Positions 32,610-37,993 of a DNA stretch of 37,993 nucleotides are shown in pieces. The notes beneath the pieces were generated by a model. That model ran no database searches and had not been told where the DNA came from. It was given only the letters and a program-made list of their open reading frames with translations. The position numbers were made by a program, and so were the translations under genes. The DNA is from an uncultured Acidobacteriota bacterium (GTDB lineage Bacteria > Acidobacteriota > Terriglobia > Terriglobales > Acidobacteriaceae): assembly GCA_903873705.1 (NCBI GenBank), contig CAIQPK010000044.1, forward strand, positions 1 through 37,993, in the 5' to 3' direction. Positions within the stretch are counted from its first letter, which is position 1, and each line of letters opens with the position of its first letter.

Positions 32610-34316
32610 ATGCGAAGCGTAAGTTATTTGCTGTGTGCGTTGTGTGTCCTGCCGCTCTATCCTGCCGCCAACGCGTTCGCGGAAGATCACTCGGTCATCC
32701 TGGTTAGCCAGGCCAACAAAACCATCTACGACATCGATCCCGCGACCGGCAAAATTCTTGGCCAGGTAACGCTGGAAGGCACGCCGACCGACGCGGTCTA
32801 CAGCTGGGACGAGCGCTGGTGGTATGTAGCGGTTCCCGAGCAAGGCTACATTTCGCTGGTCAATGACCGGACGTTCAAGGAAGATGCCCGTATGACGCGC
32901 CCGGAGTTCAAGCGCGTTGCCGGCTCCGTCGGCCTAACCGACTCTCTCGCCACAACCCCCAACTTTGAGAAGCTCTACGTCTCGGTCCCGGGCGGTGTAG
33001 AGGCTTTCGATCAACGCCTGTGGGCGATGGCGCCTGAGTATCAGCAGCCCGGCGTGAAGATCGCGATCCCCGGCACCGATGTGCAGCACATGCTGGTCAA
33101 CGGCGTCGTGCAGAAGCTCTATGTGACTTATCGCAAAGAGAACCAGGTTGCCGTCATCGACACCAGGACCGACAAGCTGTTGAAGATGATTCCGGTCAAG
33201 GGCGGCCCGATGGACGTGGCCTTCATGATCGGCGGCGAAGCGTGGGTGAGCTCGGCTGACGGCACGGTTTCGGTGATCGACATCAATAAGGATGAGGTGG
33301 TGAAGACCATCGCGACCACCGGCAAGGGCGCTACCCGCATCGTGGTGGCACCGGATGTCCGGTTCCTCGCGGCGACGCACGATGACACGGGCGATGTGAC
33401 GATCCTGCAGCCGATGACGAAGGAAGTGGTGGGCACGGTCAAAGTCGGCGTAAAGGGTCCGTTGACGGCCCGCTTTACGCCGCCGGATGCACGCGGCGCG
33501 AAACCCTGGGCGTATCCTCCGACGAATGAGCTCTACGTGACGGGAGAGACCGGGATGGTGACGGTCAACCTCGACAAGATGACTGCCGCTGCACCGCTCG
33601 TTGCGGGGCAGGGTAATGTGGCAACGCTGATCCACTACACATTCGCTGAGTCCTTCGTTCCTCCTCGGGAGGAAACGGAAACGCGCATCATGGAGAACGA
33701 CCTTTACACGCTCTATGACAACGCTATGCCGAACATGGATCTTTCGCCGATCCACGAGCACCGTACCGACATGGCTGCGGTCTTCGTGTCCGATGGTGTC
33801 GCCCGGCTCGGTTGCTGGCAAAAGGACCTCTGCGAGCAGCTCAAAGGCAAGATGGGAGACGTCTCCGGTGCGGGCTACGGCGGTGAGCGTCCTTATAACT
33901 TCCTGCAGGCTGGCGTAGGCGTCTTCACGGGCGTTCCTCGCGGCACGTTGCATGAAGAAGAAGGTACTTCTCCGCAGCCGCGCGAGATGATCATCTTCAT
34001 GCCGAAGAATAACTACTATCGGCAGGCGAATCCGAAGAAGGAATCATCCTTCGCTGGCCGTCCAGGGTATCGCATGCTGACGAATGGCACGCGGGTCTGG
34101 CTCTGGGAAGTAACGCTTCTTCCCGGCAAGCCGCAACAAATGCCCAAGGCGGATTACGCGTTCGTTTATCTTGCCGGTGGTCTGATCAAGGAAACGCGCA
34201 ATGGCGTTCCTTCGGTCAAGCATGTCCTGTTCAAGGACTGGGACACAGATTCTTCCGAGAAGACAATTGAAGCCATGACCAATAGAGTTCGTCTAACGAT
34301 CATGGAATTCAAATAG
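32610..34316 (+). CDS. Secreted beta-propeller-cupin fusion protein
   Basis: A 568-residue protein with a Sec signal peptide (1-24, NAFA-E). Residues 27-340 form a YVTN-type propeller with blades such as V-A-V-I-D-T-R-T-D-K-L-L-K-M-I-P-V and V-S-V-I-D-I-N-K-D-E-V-V-K-T-I. Residues about 350-568 resemble a cupin: H382-E-H384 gives a metal-binding H-x-H, followed by strand pairs up to V-R-L-T-I-M-E-F-K. The fusion is unusual, so the function is open. A metal-dependent enzyme on a propeller scaffold is one reading. ATG 32610 opens the signal peptide. A hairpin follows the stop, and the receptor gene is 160 bp on. Confidence 0.7.
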   Translation: MRSVSYLLCALCVLPLYPAANAFAEDHSVILVSQANKTIYDIDPATGKILGQVTLEGTPTDAVYSWDERWWYVAVPEQGYISLVNDRTFKEDARMTRPEFKRVAGSVGLTDSLATTPNFEKLYVSVPGGVEAFDQRLWAMAPEYQQPGVKIAIPGTDVQHMLVNGVVQKLYVTYRKENQVAVIDTRTDKLLKMIPVKGGPMDVAFMIGGEAWVSSADGTVSVIDINKDEVVKTIATTGKGATRIVVAPDVRFLAATHDDTGDVTILQPMTKEVVGTVKVGVKGPLTARFTPPDARGAKPWAYPPTNELYVTGETGMVTVNLDKMTAAAPLVAGQGNVATLIHYTFAESFVPPREETETRIMENDLYTLYDNAMPNMDLSPIHEHRTDMAAVFVSDGVARLGCWQKDLCEQLKGKMGDVSGAGYGGERPYNFLQAGVGVFTGVPRGTLHEEEGTSPQPREMIIFMPKNNYYRQANPKKESSFAGRPGYRMLTNGTRVWLWEVTLLPGKPQQMPKADYAFVYLAGGLIKETRNGVPSVKHVLFKDWDTDSSEKTIEAMTNRVRLTIMEFK

Positions 34317-34334
34317 CAGAAATCGGGCTTCTGA

Positions 34335-34355
34335 GCACTGCGGTTTCCGCAGTGC
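34335..34355 (+). other. Hairpin between the propeller-cupin and receptor genes
   Basis: GCACTGCGG (34335-34343) and CCGCAGTGC (34347-34355) form a perfect 9-bp stem with a TTT loop. No T-run follows, so it is more likely an RNA-stability or processing element than a terminator, and read-through into the receptor gene is possible. Confidence 0.5.
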
Positions 34356-34475
34356 AAAGACGCATTATGTTCAACCCATCTTCAGTGAGAAAGGCTACGT
34401 CGAAAGTCATCACTTTAGAAGAAAGGCCAATCTAAGGCCTTCAACTTGCAGTTGCAGCAAAAACTAAGGAGTGCA

Positions 34476-37400
34476 ATGAAACGCTATCTACTGGCAATAG
34501 TTCTATTGCTGATGGGAACCCCTGCGCTATTGGCGCAGAGTTCCACGGGGTCGATACTGGGAGTAGTGCAGGACGCGTCCAGCGCGGTTATTCCTGACGC
34601 CCAGGTCACGGTCACCAATACCGCCACCAACATTTCAAAAACGACCACCAGCGGCAGCGACGGTTCTTTCCGTGTCGATGCCCTGCAACCCGGTCCGTAC
34701 AAAGTCACCGTAGTGAAGGATGGCTTTCAGACCTCGAACCTGACCAACCTGACGCTGGAAGTGACGCAGCAACTTCGTGCCAACGCCACGCTCCAGGTGG
34801 GTGCTCAGACGCAGGAGATCAGCGTCAGCAGCGACACGGTCCCGCAGGTTGACACCACGCAGAGTGCGCTCGGCGGCACGGTCAACGCTCAGCAGGTTGC
34901 CGAACTCCCGCTGAATGGCCGTAACTTCATCGACCTTGCGCTGCTGCAGCCGGGTGTCGCGAACAATGCTCGTAACGGCCCGTCGAGCCTGCTGGGTCAG
35001 TTCTTCAGCTCGAACGGCGCTCCTATCCGCTCCAACAACGTGATGCTGGATGGCGCTCCCATGATGAACGTAAAGGGAACGACCGGCAGTGCGGTGGGCA
35101 CCACTCTCGGCGTAGACGGCATCCAGGAATTCCGAGTTCTCACGAACTCCTTCGGAGCGCAGTACGGCATCTCGCTGGGCAGCCAGACCATCATCGCCAG
35201 CAAGGGCGGCACCAACCAGTTCCACGGCGACGTGTTCGACTATTTGCGCAACAATGACCTTGATGCACGCGGGTATTTTGCGAAGCGTGAGCCGAAGCTC
35301 ATCCGCAATAGCTTCGGCGGCGCCTTCGGTGGCCCTATCAAGAAGGACAAAACGTTCTTCTGGGGCGTCTATGAAGGCATCCGCCAGGTCCAGGACATTG
35401 TTACGACGATCAACGATATCCCGACGGCCATCAAGAATCAGGCTGTTGCCGTGAATCCGGCTATCCAGCCGTTGCTTGCGCTCTACCCCGTTCCGAACGG
35501 TGGCATCGACTCGGCGACTAACGTTGCTGCCGTGCCGACGTACACCTACAACCAGCCGAATCCTGAGAGCGTCGATTACGCGCAACTCCGCGTCGATCAG
35601 AAGCTCAACGACAGGGATTCTTTGTTCGGGCGGTACACCTGGGATCGTTCCGATCTGCAGGTGCTGAACTCCTATGAGGGAACTGCCTACCAGAACGTCG
35701 GTTCCCACACTACCGGACGCGACCAGTTCATTACCGCTTCGGAAACCCACACTTTTACTGCTGCCGTTTTGAATAACTTCCGCGCGTCGTTCAGCCGCAC
35801 TATCCAGAACGTGAGCGCCTTGATTCCTGATGCACTGGGTGCAGCTAACCTGCGCACGATTTACAACCAGCCGATGGGTATCGTCACCATCACGGGTGGT
35901 GCTTCGATCGGTGCGCCAGGCAACCTGCCGCAGGTCTTTACGCAGAACCTTTACTCGATCTCGGATGATGTGAACTGGAACAAGGGTAAGCACTCGTTCC
36001 AGATCGGCGGACTCTTCAACCGCATCGAGTACTACACCAACAACAGCAATATGCTGCGTGGCACGCTCACCTTTGGCAGCAACGCGAACTTTGCAGCCGG
36101 CAACTACTCTTCCGTAACGGGCATTACGCCGGGATCGGTCACCAAGCGTGCACCTCGCTTCTACACCATGGGCGTTTACATCCAGGATGACTGGCGCATC
36201 GCTCCGCGCCTGACGCTGAACCTGGGTATTCGCTACGAGCCGGATTCTGTTCCCTTCGATCGTGAAGGCGCGAACGTTGCCTTCCGCAACATGACCGATG
36301 CGGATCCGACGTTTGGCCCCATCATGCGTAACCCGTCGCGCAAGAACTTTGGACCGCGCGTCGGCTTCAACTGGGATGTGTTCGGCAACGGTAAAACCTC
36401 GGTGCGCTCGGCCTTTGGTGAATACTACGACGTGAATGCCTTCGGCTTTACGTTCTTTACCACCGGTGGTGGCACTCCTCCGCTGGCGGCTGCTACCACC
36501 TTTACCAACGGCACGCTGACCTCGCTTCCCGTGATCACCGCGTCGAGCAACCTGGTCCCGGGAGCCGAACCGTACGGTTCGTCTCTGCACACCACCAACT
36601 ACGACACGCAGCAGCCTCACCTGATCGCGTGGAACGCCTCGATTGCACAGCAGCTTACCGGCAGCCTTTCGTTGACGGTAGCTTACGTGGGCACGCGTGG
36701 CATCCACCTGTGGGATACCGACGAAGGCAACCCCTGCTTCCCCAACGGAACGGATAGCCGCGGTCTGCCGACGTACCAGAACCCGTACCTGATCAAGGGC
36801 ACGCGTGGCGATGGCACGTTGACCAATCCGCTGACCGGCAAGGCGCAGAACGTGACGTGCCTCCAGGTGACCAATCCGGGAACCTCGTCGGCGGCTCTGG
36901 TGACCGGTAAGTATCCGAATGGCACGTCGTTCCTGGTTCCCAACCGGTTGAATCCGTACTGGGGCGACTGGATTCTGAACGCTCCCAAGGCGGATTCTTA
37001 CTACAACGCGATGCAGGTCATCCTGAACAAGCGCGCTTCTCACGGCCTTGAGTCTCAGGTGGCTTACACGTGGAGCAGCACGCGGGATGACGGCCAGGGC
37101 CTGTTTGCGACCACGGAGTGCATTGGCTCCGGCGGCCTGCCCAGCCAGGTAATCCAGCCCTACCGCAAGCAATATGACACCGGTCCGTCCTGCTTCGATA
37201 TTCCGCAGCAGGTTCAGGCCAGCGTGATCTACCACCTGCCCAAGTCGAACTTCAACAACTTCGTGGGACGTGAAGTCCTGAGCGGTTGGTGGCTGGGTAA
37301 CAAGACAACCTACGAGGGCGGCCTGCCGTTCCATCCGTCGGTCAACAACTGGCGCTCGTTTGACCAGAACATCACCAGCAACAACAACGGTGCCGGATCG

Positions 37401-37874
37401 ACCGACAACGTGAGCTACGGCACGGTAACGGTTGCGCCCGGTCAGACGGGTGCGGACGGAACAGTCAACACGACGAGCGTGACGTTCGTTCCCTACAACA
37501 AGGGAACGGTTCTGAACCATAATCCGACGCAGTGGTACAACCCGCTGATGTTCACCATCAATCCGCAGGGCCAGCTTGGCACCGTAACGCGCAACGCAGC
37601 CTTCCGTGGACCGCACTTTGCCACGGTCGATCTTTCGCTCAACAAGGACACGGCACTGCCGTTCCTGGGAGAGAAGGGCAGCGCTGAGTTCCGAATCGAA
37701 GCCTTCAACCTGTTCAACCACACGAACTTCTCATTGCCGAACGGCCATGCGTTTGCCGGCACCCTCACTGATGTTGGTCTCTACACCGAAGCCCCCACGG
37801 CTGCGGCTGGACAGATCACCTCCATCACGGGTCAGCCGCGCCAGGTGCAGCTCTCGCTGAAGGTGATGTTCTAA
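34476..37874 (+). CDS. Oar-type TonB-dependent receptor
   Basis: An 1132-residue outer membrane protein with a Sec signal peptide (1-21, LLAQ). A carboxypeptidase-regulatory-like domain follows at about 25-110 (G-S-I-L-G-V-V-Q-D, then G-S-F-R-V-D-A-L-Q-P-G-P-Y). A plug domain (about 120-240) carries E-L-P-L-N-G-R-N-F, and a long barrel ends in aromatic V-M-F. These Oar-like receptors are greatly expanded in Acidobacteriota and import polymers, oligosaccharides or other large ligands. The ligand is not identifiable. AAGGAG lies 6 nt before ATG 34476, which fixes the start. A terminator follows at 37904. Confidence 0.88.
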   Translation: MKRYLLAIVLLLMGTPALLAQSSTGSILGVVQDASSAVIPDAQVTVTNTATNISKTTTSGSDGSFRVDALQPGPYKVTVVKDGFQTSNLTNLTLEVTQQLRANATLQVGAQTQEISVSSDTVPQVDTTQSALGGTVNAQQVAELPLNGRNFIDLALLQPGVANNARNGPSSLLGQFFSSNGAPIRSNNVMLDGAPMMNVKGTTGSAVGTTLGVDGIQEFRVLTNSFGAQYGISLGSQTIIASKGGTNQFHGDVFDYLRNNDLDARGYFAKREPKLIRNSFGGAFGGPIKKDKTFFWGVYEGIRQVQDIVTTINDIPTAIKNQAVAVNPAIQPLLALYPVPNGGIDSATNVAAVPTYTYNQPNPESVDYAQLRVDQKLNDRDSLFGRYTWDRSDLQVLNSYEGTAYQNVGSHTTGRDQFITASETHTFTAAVLNNFRASFSRTIQNVSALIPDALGAANLRTIYNQPMGIVTITGGASIGAPGNLPQVFTQNLYSISDDVNWNKGKHSFQIGGLFNRIEYYTNNSNMLRGTLTFGSNANFAAGNYSSVTGITPGSVTKRAPRFYTMGVYIQDDWRIAPRLTLNLGIRYEPDSVPFDREGANVAFRNMTDADPTFGPIMRNPSRKNFGPRVGFNWDVFGNGKTSVRSAFGEYYDVNAFGFTFFTTGGGTPPLAAATTFTNGTLTSLPVITASSNLVPGAEPYGSSLHTTNYDTQQPHLIAWNASIAQQLTGSLSLTVAYVGTRGIHLWDTDEGNPCFPNGTDSRGLPTYQNPYLIKGTRGDGTLTNPLTGKAQNVTCLQVTNPGTSSAALVTGKYPNGTSFLVPNRLNPYWGDWILNAPKADSYYNAMQVILNKRASHGLESQVAYTWSSTRDDGQGLFATTECIGSGGLPSQVIQPYRKQYDTGPSCFDIPQQVQASVIYHLPKSNFNNFVGREVLSGWWLGNKTTYEGGLPFHPSVNNWRSFDQNITSNNNGAGSTDNVSYGTVTVAPGQTGADGTVNTTSVTFVPYNKGTVLNHNPTQWYNPLMFTINPQGQLGTVTRNAAFRGPHFATVDLSLNKDTALPFLGEKGSAEFRIEAFNLFNHTNFSLPNGHAFAGTLTDVGLYTEAPTAAAGQITSITGQPRQVQLSLKVMF

Positions 37875-37903
37875 ATCGAAGACTGCAATACTTGGGTGCA
37901 AAG

Positions 37904-37943
37904 TAACCACGGGATGAGGCCTTGCCTCATCCCGTGGTTATTT
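37904..37943 (+). terminator. Intrinsic terminator of the receptor gene
   Basis: TAACCACGGGATGAGGC (37904-37920) pairs perfectly with 37924-37940 around a 3-nt loop, followed by TTT. It lies 30 bp after the receptor stop. Confidence 0.85.
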
Positions 37944-37993
37944 CTGCGACGCATGATTCCGGTGCAGACGTGGCGAAGGCCGGATGAGGGATC

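Noticed and set aside
34635-37721. A 1028-codon minus-strand frame opposite the TonB-dependent receptor
   Set aside because: It has no domains or ribosome site, and is rich in Arg and Val as expected of an antisense shadow.

Overview
The window looks like chromosomal DNA of a high-GC soil bacterium of the Acidobacteriota (Terriglobia/Acidobacteriaceae type). This is inferred from three things seen here: a large Oar-type TonB-dependent receptor with an N-terminal carboxypeptidase-regulatory-like domain, a squalene/hopanoid operon with a separate hpnJ, and a tandem pair of DUF507 genes. No rRNA or other decisive taxonomic marker is present.

Region 1 (1-3245) is a worn, accessory-looking edge. 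The left end of an IS3-like element (transposase start at 35, minus strand) has cut off the C-terminal Ig-like domain of a secreted parallel beta-helix protein. A small secreted LprI-like protein follows, then a decayed 3' half of a tRNA-Leu(CAA), which may be an old attachment site.

Region 2 (3246-9452) holds envelope and stress functions: a DUF2892 membrane protein, a Bax-inhibitor-1 protein, an ECF sigma factor with its zinc-finger anti-sigma factor, a secreted zinc-dependent phospholipase C-like protein, a dienelactone hydrolase, and an MlaE/MlaF lipid-transport ABC pair without MlaD.

Region 3 (9561-17077) is lipid biosynthesis. An alcohol dehydrogenase, hpnC, hpnD and hpnE are joined by three successive 4-nt stop/start overlaps and would make squalene from farnesyl diphosphate. 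Two half-size DMT/EamA-like transporter genes converge on hpnE. A PIN-AbrB toxin-antitoxin pair with an inverted-repeat operator lies before hpnJ, a radical SAM enzyme of hopanoid side-chain maturation.

Region 4 (17155-24369) is a minus-strand series of tolC-like, TPR and hlyD-like genes, recJ and an acidic unknown gene. It is followed on the plus strand by a 2Fe-2S ferredoxin, two DUF507 genes and tRNA-Glu(CTC).

Region 5 (24370-37993) is the most unusual part. Nearly every product is exported or in a membrane: an NHL-repeat propeller, a c-type cytochrome, a Tat-exported MmgE/PrpD enzyme with a small unknown partner, an SHS-like carboxylate MFS transporter behind a leader RNA with mutually exclusive hairpins, a secreted propeller-cupin fusion, and a 1132-residue TonB-dependent receptor. 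Strong terminators and a near-consensus promoter divide it into units. I infer, without proof, a system that takes up an organic acid-like compound and processes it in the periplasm. A YkgJ-type Cys-cluster gene sits inside the region on the opposite strand and may be unrelated.
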